This document shows, piece after piece, positions 27,782 to 35,569 of a stretch of DNA of 56,568 bases. The notes beneath the pieces are model-generated. The model saw only the letters and a program-made list of their open reading frames with translations. It had not been told where the DNA came from and made no database searches. This DNA is from Rossellomorea aquimaris. Its GTDB lineage: Bacteria > Bacillota > Bacilli > Bacillales > Fictibacillaceae. Numbering within the stretch: position 1 is the stretch's first letter; each line of letters starts with the position of its first letter. Made by a program: the position numbers and the translations under genes. The stretch lies in contig JAIVLN010000012.1 of NCBI GenBank assembly GCA_020524245.1, forward strand, positions 1 to 56,568, read 5' to 3'.

Positions 27782-28698
27782 TCAGGCTTTAATCCGATTC
27801 CTTAAATCAAATCCTAAATCAATTATACCTAAGATTCGAATGACATAAAATCCTACTGGTATGATAAATAACGAGATTGTTATGAGTACAGGAATCGTTT
27901 TTCCTTTGTTCTTTTTCCAAAAATAAAAATAAATGAATGCTAAACCTTGAATGACCAGGACGATTTCAAGGACAAGATAAAGATTCATCGTAATGATATA
28001 GAGTGCCGATCCTTGCTCTGGGTCGGTGAAAAATAAGAGAATCACGGCAAGATAATACCAGATGATGCTCTTCGGGAAAGACCAATAGCGGAATGGCTTC
28101 CAGTCTGGTATTTCTATTTTAAACCTTTTTAGAAACAGGTTGGAAACAACCATCGTAATGAATGCAAAAAAGACGGATAAAATCACAATCAAAGCCGGTA
28201 GAATGTAAGGAACAATGGATAAGAGCTCTCGTAGCTGTTCTACCGTCTTTTCAACATCTCCGCCCAACATGCCACCGACCTCTTCTGTCAATCGGATGGA
28301 TTCTTCAAGAGATTCCTTGAGTTGGGTTGCTAGATTGATATCCAATAGAATGATGCTCATTACATAGATCAATACGAAGTTCACGAGATAAGTGAGCGTC
28401 GCACCTAACAGTACCGCAAACATACCACTCTTCTTACGATATAAATGTCCTAGAACGATTCCCACTGATCCAAACAAGATCGGTACATTGATTGCTGCAA
28501 GACTACCAACAATCACGGATAAGACAAGGGTCGTTCCAAAAAACAATAAGCTCTTCTTGAAACCGTGCCTTACTGTATAAAGGATAATAGAAACAACGTA
28601 ACGATGGATAAAACCGGTATATATAAGGTTATTAGCAATAGTACTGCATAAACAGATGCCAGTATAGCACCTTCTGTCAGCGCTCTCGTTTGATTCAC
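27782..28698 (-). pseudogene. yybS: YybS (DUF2232) membrane protein, split by a frameshift
   Basis: The proper N-terminus is found at GTG 28698 with AGGTGA upstream: it reads MNQTRALTEGAILASVYAVL..., then IPVLSIVTLFLLSFIQ, and stops at TAA 28572-28570. The family sequence resumes in another frame just before that stop (YTVRHGFKKSLLFFGTT) and runs intact to 27782. A one-base insertion or two-base (3n+2) deletion near 28578 therefore separates a 42-aa fragment from the remaining about 260 residues. The first start codon in the downstream frame is TTG at 28546, giving 254 aa that lack the first membrane helix. YybS proteins are multi-pass membrane proteins of unknown function, co-transcribed with gdpP. 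A sequencing error would give the same picture. Confidence 0.75.
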
Positions 28699-28790
28699 AG
28701 TGTCACCTCATCTGTCTTCTGTTTCGAAACACCTTTTTCATTGTATGGGTTCTTGTAGACGTATTCAATGTTTACAGTACCCTCAGTCAT
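28695..28790 (-). CDS. Possible 31-aa small ORF ahead of yybS
   Basis: ATG at 28790 to TGA at 28697-28695 reads MTEGTVNIEYVYKNPYNEKG and a further 11 residues. The stop overlaps the yybS GTG start (GTGA-type overlap), which is the layout of a coupled leader peptide. The ribosome site is weak. It is also in frame with the preceding peptidase gene after its stop, so it might instead be chance or a lost extension. Confidence 0.3.
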   Translation of the reverse strand: MTEGTVNIEYVYKNPYNEKGVSKQKTDEVTL

Positions 28791-28811
28791 AAAAAGGGTT
28801 TCTTCTTCATG

Positions 28812-29507
28812 TTAGCCGAGATAACGAGGATTTAACCTTTCTTCGGTAACGGTACCTTCTTTTACACGCATATGATAAGCATACGCTTCTTGTCGGGATG
28901 AGACAATCCCCATTAGGTCACCATCTACATAATGGAGAGCAACACCATCATCCGCTGCAATACCTTCCTTCACTTTACCTACTGATAAAAAACGATGATA
29001 GGCAGGTCTACGGGGCTCTTCTCCGTCAAAGTGGGGACAGTTGCTTCCTTTCAAAAAACCAAGACAAGTAATCGGAGAGATCTTACCAGGATAAGAATCT
29101 GTAAGACCTTGCTCAAACCAACAAATCGATCCTGCACTTAATCCGGCTAAGATCCTTCCGCTTTTCCAGGCACGGTACAGAATCGTGTCCAGTCCCCAAT
29201 CTTTCCATAAAGCAAGCAGATTCTTCGTATTGCCCCCACCAATGTATAAAATATCCTGACTCATCACAAACGCTTCTAAGGATTCCGGAGGATTGTAAAG
29301 AGATAGATAGCTTGGCTCGCACTCCAGAGTGTTGAAGGCTGTCATGAAGCGATCGATATATCCCTCTGCATCCCCGCTCGCTGTTGGGATAAAACATATC
29401 TTCGGTTTTTTCTTGTCAGCTTGTTGGAGTATGTATCGATCTAATAGGAGGTTATCGGGTTCCATCGAAAAACCGCCACCGCCCATTGCGATGATGTGTG
29501 ATTTCAT
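28812..29507 (-). CDS. Peptidase E-like (family S51) hydrolase
   Basis: Start chosen at the ATG at 29507 (MKSHIIAMGGGGFSMEP), 8 bases after AGGAGG. An upstream ATG 6 bases earlier or the longer 254-aa reading is less likely. The nucleophile Ser is in LAGLSAGSICWFE. YIGGGNTKNLLALWKDWGLD and the N-terminal GGGGFS loop are typical of peptidase E / cyanophycinase-type S51 enzymes. Members remove N-terminal Asp from dipeptides (peptidase E). The precise substrate here is unknown. It lies between two transcripts and may read into yybS. Confidence 0.85.
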   Translation of the reverse strand: MKSHIIAMGGGGFSMEPDNLLLDRYILQQADKKKPKICFIPTASGDAEGYIDRFMTAFNTLECEPSYLSLYNPPESLEAFVMSQDILYIGGGNTKNLLALWKDWGLDTILYRAWKSGRILAGLSAGSICWFEQGLTDSYPGKISPITCLGFLKGSNCPHFDGEEPRRPAYHRFLSVGKVKEGIAADDGVALHYVDGDLMGIVSSRQEAYAYHMRVKEGTVTEERLNPRYLG

Positions 29508-29583
29508 CAGCATTTCCTCCTGGGTAAAAATTGTTATAAGAGGATACTTTCCATGGATCTTGTGAATCTCCTTCAAAAAATAA

Positions 29584-29607
29584 AAAAGAGCTTGTTGAAG
29601 CTCTTTT
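29584..29607. terminator. Terminator-like hairpin upstream of the peptidase E-like gene
   Basis: AAAAGAGCTT and AAGCTCTTTT form a perfect 10-bp stem around GTTG. It is symmetrical, so it could work on either strand. On the minus strand it would insulate the peptidase gene from upstream reading. Confidence 0.6.
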
Positions 29608-29674
29608 CATTCGTTCATATTTATGAGCCAGCTAAAGGATACGTTGTTATGCGTGCCTATTTATTTTACATCGT

Positions 29675-29869
29675 GTGTCAAGCGATGGAGGACATCTCTA
29701 CACTGGAAATCGAGATGAGGATTTTAACAATAAAGGAGAATGGGGTGGCATCGCACTTCAAGTTCGATTAGCTAGCTACAATACATACTATTCTTGGTGG
29801 ACAAGTCTGTTTGGACAAGTGTTGACGTCTCCTGCACATTTTTTAGAAAAGCTGCAGCGGCTCGATTAA
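29675..29869 (+). pseudogene. Possible gene remnant cut by an inverted-repeat element
   Basis: A 64-codon open frame reads SSDGGHLYTGNRDEDFNNKG, then EWGGIALQVRLASYNTYYSW and more. Its composition looks protein-like, yet it has no ribosome site or conventional N-terminus. Its last codons (LQRLD stop) lie inside the left arm of the repeat element at 29850-29954. I do not recognise the family. It may be a chance frame. Confidence 0.3.
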
Positions 29870-29954
29870 CTCCGATGGCTACTGGAAGTCCACTGAGGAG
29901 GCTGTGGCCGCCGCAAGGGGACTGAAGTAGTCCAAGGAGTTAGCCGCTGAAGCT
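29850..29954. repeat. MITE-like intergenic repeat with imperfect terminal inverted repeats
   Basis: The left end AGCTGCAGCGGCTCGATTAA(CTCC) and the right end GGAGTTAGCCGCTGAAGCT are imperfect inverted copies. The left arm has four extra bases. The roughly 105-bp body is more GC-rich than the surroundings and can fold back (GAGGAGGCTGTGGCCGCC). It resembles the small interspersed repeats common between genes of Bacillaceae. Confidence 0.6.
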
Positions 29955-29995
29955 AGACACCACACCGTGATTCAAACCTTTTTATGTAATCAAAA

Positions 29996-30020
29996 ACAGC
30001 AGGGAACAAATCCCTGCTGT
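29996..30020 (-). terminator. Terminator of rpsF-ssb-rpsR
   Basis: ACAGCAGGGA and TCCCTGCTGT form a perfect 10-bp stem around ACAAA, 9 bp past the rpsR stop, followed on the minus strand by TTTTTG. Confidence 0.9.
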
Positions 30021-30028
30021 CATTCATA

Positions 30029-30256
30029 CTACTCAGCTGAGTATGGAAGCAATGCCATTTGACGGGCACGCTTGATTGCTCTTGTCAATTGTCGTTGATA
30101 CTTCGCAGAAGTTCCGGTTACACGACGTGGAAGAATCTTTCCACGCTCAGAAACGAAACGCTTTAGAAGATCAATGTCTTTATAGTCGATGTAGGTAATT
30201 TGGTTTACTGTGAAGAAACAAACCTTTTTACGCTTTCTGCCTCTAGGTCGAGCCAT
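30029..30256 (-). CDS. rpsR: Ribosomal protein bS18
   Basis: 75 aa, [27 protein letters not shown]..., then [32 protein letters not shown]. This is the standard bS18 sequence and length. One cysteine is present (KVCFF). It is the last gene of the rpsF-ssb-rpsR operon. bS18 binds bS6 in the 30S platform. Confidence 0.97.
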   Translation of the reverse strand: MARPRGRKRKKVCFFTVNQITYIDYKDIDLLKRFVSERGKILPRRVTGTSAKYQRQLTRAIKRARQMALLPYSAE

Positions 30257-30306
30257 TATTACCCCTCCTTCTCATTTTTTGTAGAATATATCGTCAGTCG
30301 ATGTCC

Positions 30307-30840
30307 TTAGAACGGCAGGTCGTCATCAGAGATGTCGATCGGCTTACCGTCGTTTGCGAAAGGATCATCATTAAAGTCGTTATTACGGTTCTGATTGCCA
30401 CCGCCGAAATTCTTATTACCAGAATTTCCGTAGCCGCCTTGACCGCCTTGTCCTGAACCTGAACCAGCGAATGGATTGTTGTTGTCATTGTTTCCATATC
30501 CACCGCCACCCTGGTTGGACCCTTTAGGCTCAAGGAATTGGACACTTTCTGCCATCACTTCGGTTACGTATACTCGGCGACCTTCGTTGTTATCATAAGA
30601 TCGAGTCTGCAAACGGCCGTCTACACCTGCTAGACTTCCTTTTTTCAAGAAATTCGCTGCGTTTTCAGCTTGTCTGCGCCACACTACGACATTGATGAAG
30701 TCCGCTTCACGGTCACCTTGTTGGTTCGTGAATGGACGGTTCACGGCAAGTGTGAAATTCGCTACGGCAACTCCGTTCGGAGTATATCGTAGCTCTGGAT
30801 CTTTCGTTAGTCGGCCGACAAGAATAATGCGGTTGATCAC
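30307..30840 (-). CDS. ssb: Single-stranded DNA-binding protein SsbA
   Basis: About 177 aa from GTG at 30840 ([20 protein letters not shown]), which has AAGGAG 8 bases upstream. A GTG at 30849 overlaps that site. The OB fold (residues 1-110) has [22 protein letters not shown] Gly/Asn-rich linker follows, and the acidic tip DDDLPF recruits partner proteins. It is placed between rpsF and rpsR as in other Bacillaceae. Confidence 0.97.
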   Translation of the reverse strand: MINRIILVGRLTKDPELRYTPNGVAVANFTLAVNRPFTNQQGDREADFINVVVWRRQAENAANFLKKGSLAGVDGRLQTRSYDNNEGRRVYVTEVMAESVQFLEPKGSNQGGGGYGNNDNNNPFAGSGSGQGGQGGYGNSGNKNFGGGNQNRNNDFNDDPFANDGKPIDISDDDLPF

Positions 30841-30857
30841 CAGAACCACTCCTTAAA

Positions 30858-31148
30858 TTACTGCTGTTCGTTTACGATAGTCATAAAACGAAGAACGCTG
30901 TCGTCGATCTTCATTAGACGGTCAAATTCGTTGATAGCTTCAGTTTCTGCATTTACATACATAACTTTGTAGTAGCCATCACGGAAATCATTGATTTCGT
31001 AAGCAAGACGACGCTTACCCATGTCATCAACTTTTTCAATTTCTGCACCGTTCTCTTTAAGGATGCTTTCAGCTTTTTCAGCAGTAGCTTTTTGAGCTTC
31101 CTCTTCTAGATTCGGGCGCAGAATGTACATGATTTCATATCTACGCAT
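30858..31148 (-). CDS. rpsF: Ribosomal protein bS6
   Basis: 96 aa from ATG at 31148 (MRRYEIMYILRPNLEEE), with the strong site AAGGAGGTGACC just upstream. Family motifs include GKRRLAYEINDFRDGYYKVMYV and FDRLMKIDDSVLRF. It forms a heterodimer with bS18, encoded two genes later. An S6:S18-type leader hairpin lies in its 5' region. Confidence 0.97.
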   Translation of the reverse strand: MRRYEIMYILRPNLEEEAQKATAEKAESILKENGAEIEKVDDMGKRRLAYEINDFRDGYYKVMYVNAETEAINEFDRLMKIDDSVLRFMTIVNEQQ

Positions 31149-31164
31149 TCCGGTCACCTCCTTT

Positions 31165-31200
31165 TGGTCTTAGCGGCTTTTACTGTTTCGTAAAAGCAAG
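31165..31200 (-). promoter_or_regulatory. Candidate S6:S18-binding leader of rpsF
   Basis: On the minus strand the hairpin GCTTTTAC-GAAACA-GTAAAAGC (31197-31176) is followed at once by CGCTAAGACC, giving the CCG plus AC features described for the bS6:bS18 autoregulatory leader. It sits between promoter and ribosome site of rpsF. Confidence 0.5.
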
Positions 31201-31240
31201 GAGAGTCAATTATTTAAACAATAATAACTCACACCGAACT

Positions 31241-31269
31241 ATTATAGCAAAAAGCCCATATGTAGACAA
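31241..31269 (-). promoter_or_regulatory. rpsF promoter
   Basis: On the minus strand TTGTCT (31269-31264), a 17-base spacer and TATAAT (31246-31241), about 95 bp upstream of the rpsF start. Confidence 0.7.
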
Positions 31270-31333
31270 GGGGGTGAACGCAAACAGGATCATCTAATTG
31301 TTGAGTTGTTCTTTTGATTCTTATGAAATAAGA

Positions 31334-31359
31334 AACGACCACCGTAATCGATGGTCGTT
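31334..31359 (-). terminator. Terminator of ychF
   Basis: AACGACCA and TGGTCGTT pair around CCGTAATCGA, followed on the minus strand by TCTTATTTC. It lies about 22 bp beyond the ychF stop. Confidence 0.75.
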
Positions 31360-31380
31360 ACATAGTCTTAAATTTAATCT

Positions 31381-32478
31381 TTATACGTTGAAGCGGAAGT
31401 GGATGACGTCTCCGTCAACGACGACGTATTCTTTTCCTTCAAGTCGTACTTTTCCATTTTCACGAGCGACTCCCATTGAGCCCGCCTCTACAAGATCCTC
31501 ATATGAGACAACTTCTGCTCGGATGAATCCACGTTCGAAATCTGTATGGATGATACCTGCTGCTTGAGGTGCTTTCGTTCCCTGACGGAAAGTCCAAGCA
31601 CGCACTTCCTGTTCTCCAGCTGTAAAATACGTTGCCAGGCCTAATAGATTGTAAGCTGCACGGATCAATTGATCCAGTCCGCTTTCTTCGATCCCGAGCT
31701 CTTCAAGGAACGCCTGCTTCTCTTCACCCTCAAGCTCAGCAATTTCAGATTCTACTTTTGCACTGATCACGATGACTTCCGCATTTTCGTTCGCAGCATA
31801 GTCACGAACACGTTCAACCAGTTCGTTACCGCCTTCGAGTAGATCTTCTTCCGCTACGTTCGCTACATAAAGGACAGGTTTCATCGTTAACAAGTGAAGT
31901 CCTTGAACGATTTTCTTTTCCTCTTTCGTCAATTCCACACTACGTGCTGGCTGCTCTGCTTCAAAAGCTGCCTTCAGTTTAGAAAGGATTTCGAATTCAT
32001 AGGATGCTTCTTTATCTTTTTGGCGTGCCAATTTTTCAACACGTGCAATTCGTTTTTCAATGGTATCCATATCAGCAAAGATCAATTCTAAATTGATCGT
32101 CTCAATATCATCAATCGGATCGACCTTCCCAGAAACGTGTGTGATATTCTCATCATCAAAGCAACGGACCACATGAGAGATCGCATCTACTTGACGGATA
32201 TGTGAAAGGAACTGGTTTCCGAGACCTTCCCCTTTACTTGCTCCTTTTACAATACCGGCGATGTCCGTGAACTCAAAGTGAGTCGGGACCGTTTTCTTAG
32301 GGTTGACGAGCTCTGTTAGCTTCTGTAGTCGAGAATCTGGCACATCTACAATCCCTACGTTCGGGTCGATTGTACAGAACGGATAGTTTGCACTTTCTGC
32401 TCCTGCTTGTGTTATTGCATTGAATAGTGTGGATTTACCTACGTTCGGCAACCCCACAATTCCAGTTGTTAACGCCAT
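31381..32478 (-). CDS. ychF: YchF/OLA1-type ATPase
   Basis: 365 aa, the usual length. It has the G1 loop GLPNVGKSTLFNAI, the family's modified nucleotide motifs (NVAEED in place of NKxD) and the C-terminal TGS-like domain ending in EYVVVDGDVIHFRFNV. YchF prefers ATP over GTP and associates with ribosomes, with a proposed redox or stress role. It is in its common Bacillus place upstream of rpsF (yyaF). Confidence 0.96.
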   Translation of the reverse strand: MALTTGIVGLPNVGKSTLFNAITQAGAESANYPFCTIDPNVGIVDVPDSRLQKLTELVNPKKTVPTHFEFTDIAGIVKGASKGEGLGNQFLSHIRQVDAISHVVRCFDDENITHVSGKVDPIDDIETINLELIFADMDTIEKRIARVEKLARQKDKEASYEFEILSKLKAAFEAEQPARSVELTKEEKKIVQGLHLLTMKPVLYVANVAEEDLLEGGNELVERVRDYAANENAEVIVISAKVESEIAELEGEEKQAFLEELGIEESGLDQLIRAAYNLLGLATYFTAGEQEVRAWTFRQGTKAPQAAGIIHTDFERGFIRAEVVSYEDLVEAGSMGVARENGKVRLEGKEYVVVDGDVIHFRFNV

Positions 32479-32593
32479 CTATATACACTCCTTTTAGGTT
32501 TGAACACGAGTTCTACATCTTTTCCAATTATAGAGAGAAGTGTTGAAAAAGACAAGCAACGAAACACTATTCCATTCCCCTGCCCCTTACGTT

Positions 32594-32609
32594 TGTTTCA
32601 CGTGGAACA
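32594..32609. promoter_or_regulatory. parS-like site near ychF
   Basis: TGTTTCACGTGGAACA differs at one base from the Bacillus parS consensus TGTTNCACGTGAAACA. It lies between ychF and the DUF951 gene, about 3 kb from the spo0J copy. Confidence 0.85.
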
Positions 32610-32650
32610 CATTACTAGTGCATTAAAAAAAGCAAGTCGATTCGAACGAC

Positions 32651-32848
32651 TTACTCTTTTTCAGTCAACACTTTCTTCATCTTTCTTACGAACTCTTTTC
32701 TAGGAAGCATGACACTATGTTCGCATCCCATACATTTAATCCGGATATCTGCTCCCAACCGTATGATTTTCCACCGATTTTCACCACACGGATGAGGTTT
32801 CTTCATTTCAACTACGTCGTTTAGCTCAAATTCTTTTGTTTGGCTCAT
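32651..32848 (-). CDS. DUF951 protein
   Basis: 65 aa from ATG at 32848 (MSQTKEFELNDVVEMKKPH); a start 18 bases upstream is less likely. The family pattern is clear: KKPHPCG, then RWKIIRLGADIRIKCMGCEH, then VMLPRKEFVRK. The three cysteines (CG and CxxC) could bind metal. DUF951 proteins sit next to ychF in many Firmicutes. Their role is unknown. Confidence 0.88.
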   Translation of the reverse strand: MSQTKEFELNDVVEMKKPHPCGENRWKIIRLGADIRIKCMGCEHSVMLPRKEFVRKMKKVLTEKE

Positions 32849-32961
32849 AGCGTCCTTCCCCTCCATTCATCACGAATTGTTAACCTTATATTACAAAGGA
32901 ATAACGCTCTCCGCAATACATCTTTTGTTATAGTTCACCCGATTTTTATCCAATTTTTACC

Positions 32962-33990
32962 TCACAAGGTTCCTTGGTACTTCTTTTTGTTCATGAAAGG
33001 ATACAAAAGAATAGCAGCGAGAATGTAAAGGTTAAGGATCCCATAAATCGGGTATAAAATCGCTATAAGCGTTGAAAATCCAAAGCTTGTCATCGGCATC
33101 ATGATCAATAATAAAATTGTGCTCATTAACCAGAGTGGTAGGTTAACCGTCTTTCGGAATCTCGATATTATCCCGAAAACACCAGATGCTGCTGTCGTAT
33201 AGATGGCAATCCATAACAGTACTGACATGATCAGTACCCAGAAGTAAGGATAATGTTTCAAGATTGCGAACAGCGGTATTTCATATAAAACGATCTCATT
33301 TGCAATGGACAACAACGATTGATTGTACAATAACGAGATGCCTCCGAGTATGACACCACTTCCGATACTTGCAATGAGAATTTCCCCTTTCCTCTGAATC
33401 TGGTTCCCAACAGCGGATAATACAGCAACAAGCGGTAGAATGTTCAATGCCGTAAAAGTGAATGCAGATGGCCAATTTGCATGATGACGAAAATCAAAGG
33501 GAAGTTCGTCCATATGATGTTTAGTGAATACAAACAATACGAATACGAGTAAGATGACGAGGATCGGAATGACAAATGCATTCATGGAGATCATTCCTTC
33601 AACATCCCAGAAAAATAGTAAAATGAGCAACGCCATAATAAATACGACCCCGAACCAATAAGGGATGCGGAACGTGTGTAATGTCGCTCCACCCCCTGCT
33701 AACATGACGACCGTTGTAGAGAATAAATACAATATGATCAATAGATCGAACACTGTTGTAAGACGTGAACCGATGAGCTTTTCCAAAATCGGTCGATAAT
33801 GAATGGTTTTCTCTTGAAAACTCATCGACATGATCACATAACAGCAAAAACTGAACAATAGGGAAAATAGAATGATAGCAAGTACACTTTCTTGACCAAA
33901 AAATTGCCACAGCTCCCGGCCTGAGGCATAACCTGCTCCAATAACAGTACCTAATATCAGAAACATCCATTGAAATCCTGCTCTCACCAA
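32962..33990 (-). CDS. YkvI-type multi-pass membrane protein
   Basis: 342 aa with about ten hydrophobic segments. It starts FQWMFLILGTVIGAGYASGRELWQFF. The unwound-looking GTVIGAGYASG in the first helix resembles APC/LeuT-fold transporters. This matches the YkvI family of uncharacterised membrane proteins. Substrate unknown. It is divergent from yyaC with about 100 bp between them. Confidence 0.8.
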   Translation of the reverse strand: MVRAGFQWMFLILGTVIGAGYASGRELWQFFGQESVLAIILFSLLFSFCCYVIMSMSFQEKTIHYRPILEKLIGSRLTTVFDLLIILYLFSTTVVMLAGGGATLHTFRIPYWFGVVFIMALLILLFFWDVEGMISMNAFVIPILVILLVFVLFVFTKHHMDELPFDFRHHANWPSAFTFTALNILPLVAVLSAVGNQIQRKGEILIASIGSGVILGGISLLYNQSLLSIANEIVLYEIPLFAILKHYPYFWVLIMSVLLWIAIYTTAASGVFGIISRFRKTVNLPLWLMSTILLLIMMPMTSFGFSTLIAILYPIYGILNLYILAAILLYPFMNKKKYQGTL

Positions 33991-34088
33991 CTCGTTATCC
34001 TCCCTAACGTTTAGTATTTATCGGATTTATGTATAACGTCCAAATTTTATCCGTATACTGATACTACTATTACAAAGGAGAGGGTCCT

Positions 34089-34706
34089 ATGAATCTAAAA
34101 CGGAGAATACTTCCAAAAAAACCGTTTCAATATAAAGTTCATCATGAAGATGCGGATGCGATTCAAGAAATTACCCGTAACCTGGTCAAACTCCTTCCAA
34201 ATTCAAGACCGATTGTCATTGTTTGCATTGGCACTGATCGTTCGACAGGTGACTCTTTAGGACCACTGGTCGGAACGAAGTTGAAAGCGAAACACTCTGC
34301 CTATTATGAAGTTTATGGGACCCTCGAAGACCCTGTTCATGCTGTCAATCTCGAGGAGAAACTCGACCAAATCAAAAAAGATCACATTAATCCGTTCATT
34401 ATCGGTATTGACGCATGCCTTGGTAAATTAAGCAGTGTCGGGATGGTGTCTATAGGAGACGGTCCTGTAAAACCAGGGGCTGCGGTCAAAAAGCAGCTGC
34501 CCCCAGTCGGTGAAATCCACATGACGGGAATCGTCAACGTAAGTGGGTTCATGGAGTACTTCGTCTTACAAAATACCCGATTGAATCTCGTCATGAAGAT
34601 GGCTGATCTGATTGCAGAAGGCATTTACTTGTCGAGTTTGAGGAAAAGCTTCCAGAAACGACCACCTGAAAATACCATCACGAAAGATATTGCAGAATTG
34701 CATTAA
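34089..34706 (+). CDS. yyaC: Spore protease-like YyaC
   Basis: 205 aa. Visible motifs are VIVCIGTDRSTGDSLGPLVG and FIIGIDACLGKLSSVG, then KPGAAVKKQLPPVGEIHMTGIVN. These match YyaC, a small sporulation protein related in fold to the GPR spore protease and hydrogenase maturation peptidases. The two Asp residues in TDRSTGD and IDACLG lie where the related enzymes bind metal. A GGAGAGGG site precedes the ATG. It is one of the few genes here transcribed toward oriC. Confidence 0.92.
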   Translation: MNLKRRILPKKPFQYKVHHEDADAIQEITRNLVKLLPNSRPIVIVCIGTDRSTGDSLGPLVGTKLKAKHSAYYEVYGTLEDPVHAVNLEEKLDQIKKDHINPFIIGIDACLGKLSSVGMVSIGDGPVKPGAAVKKQLPPVGEIHMTGIVNVSGFMEYFVLQNTRLNLVMKMADLIAEGIYLSSLRKSFQKRPPENTITKDIAELH

Positions 34707-34736
34707 AAAAGGCAGACCGTCATGGTCCGCCTTTTA
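34706..34736. terminator. Bidirectional terminator between yyaC and the DUF554 gene
   Basis: AAAAAGGC-A-GACC and GGTC-C-GCCTTTT pair around GTCAT. Runs of A upstream and T downstream let it serve both convergent genes. Confidence 0.8.
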
Positions 34737-34740
34737 TTTT

Positions 34741-35478
34741 TTATAGAGGAATGAATGAGAAAAAATCTAAGATGGTGTCTTTATACGGTAAAAGATAAAT
34801 GAACACGCCTGCTACCACTAAGCTTGGAAGTAGATTCAATACCTTCACATGGATGATCTTCAACAGGTTGAGCCCGATTGCGCAGATGAGGATTCCCCCC
34901 GTTGCTGTCAGCTCTGTAATTAATACTTGAAGCTGATCGGGGCTGAACAGGCTCTGGATTTGCGTTGCAAGCAATGCAATCGTCCCCTGATATAATACGA
35001 CCGGTATAGCCGAGAAGATGACCCCAAAACCCATCGTAGTCGTAAAAATCATTGAAATGAACGCATCGATTAAAGCCTTTGTATAAAGCACTTCATGGTC
35101 AAGACGAAGTCCGCTATCCAAAGCCCCGACAACCGATAGTGCACCGATCACGAATACAAGTGTAGCTGTGACGAATGCTTTTGCGACACTTCCTTCCCGC
35201 TTAGCACCCGCCCTCTTTTCAATCCATGCACCGAGATTATTGAGATGATCATCCAGCTTCAAGCTTTCTCCAATCACCCCTCCAAGTGCGAGACTGATAA
35301 TGACGATGAGAATATGATTGCTTTGCAGTCCCATTTTGATTCCCAATAACACGACAGCTAATCCCATTGCCTGTAGTACGGTCGTTTTCGTACTTTCCGG
35401 GATTTTCGTGAAGATCAAGCCGAACAACGTCCCTACAGCAATGGCTAATCCATTGACAATTGTCCCTAGCAGTACCAT
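34741..35478 (-). CDS. DUF554 membrane protein
   Basis: 245 aa from ATG at 35478 (MVLLGTIVNGLAIAVGTLFG). About seven membrane helices. GTIVNGLAIAVGTLFGL, LGGVIGESLKLDD and IGALSVVGALDSGL match the DUF554 (YdfK-like) family of putative transporters. Function unknown. It follows spo0J in the same direction but is separated by a terminator, as its Bacillus relatives are. Confidence 0.88.
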   Translation of the reverse strand: MVLLGTIVNGLAIAVGTLFGLIFTKIPESTKTTVLQAMGLAVVLLGIKMGLQSNHILIVIISLALGGVIGESLKLDDHLNNLGAWIEKRAGAKREGSVAKAFVTATLVFVIGALSVVGALDSGLRLDHEVLYTKALIDAFISMIFTTTMGFGVIFSAIPVVLYQGTIALLATQIQSLFSPDQLQVLITELTATGGILICAIGLNLLKIIHVKVLNLLPSLVVAGVFIYLLPYKDTILDFFSFIPL

Positions 35479-35544
35479 GATTCCCCTACTTTCCATTTAA
35501 ATGACTAAGAGCAATAGCATTTTTATTCATTATTCGAAAAGAAA

Positions 35545-35564
35545 AACCATCGAAGCCGATGGTT
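35545..35564 (-). terminator. Terminator of soj-spo0J
   Basis: AACCATCG and CGATGGTT pair around AAGC, 6 bp past the spo0J stop, with TTTTCTTTTC following on the minus strand. Confidence 0.85.
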
Positions 35565-35569
35565 GTGTT

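Larger units (their letters stand above)
29508..30028. other. Intergenic region between peptidase E-like gene and rpsR
   Basis: 520 bases holding a hairpin at 29584-29607, an ORF relic at 29675-29869, the inverted-repeat element at 29850-29954 and the rpsR terminator at 29996-30020. No intact gene is evident. Confidence 0.6.
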
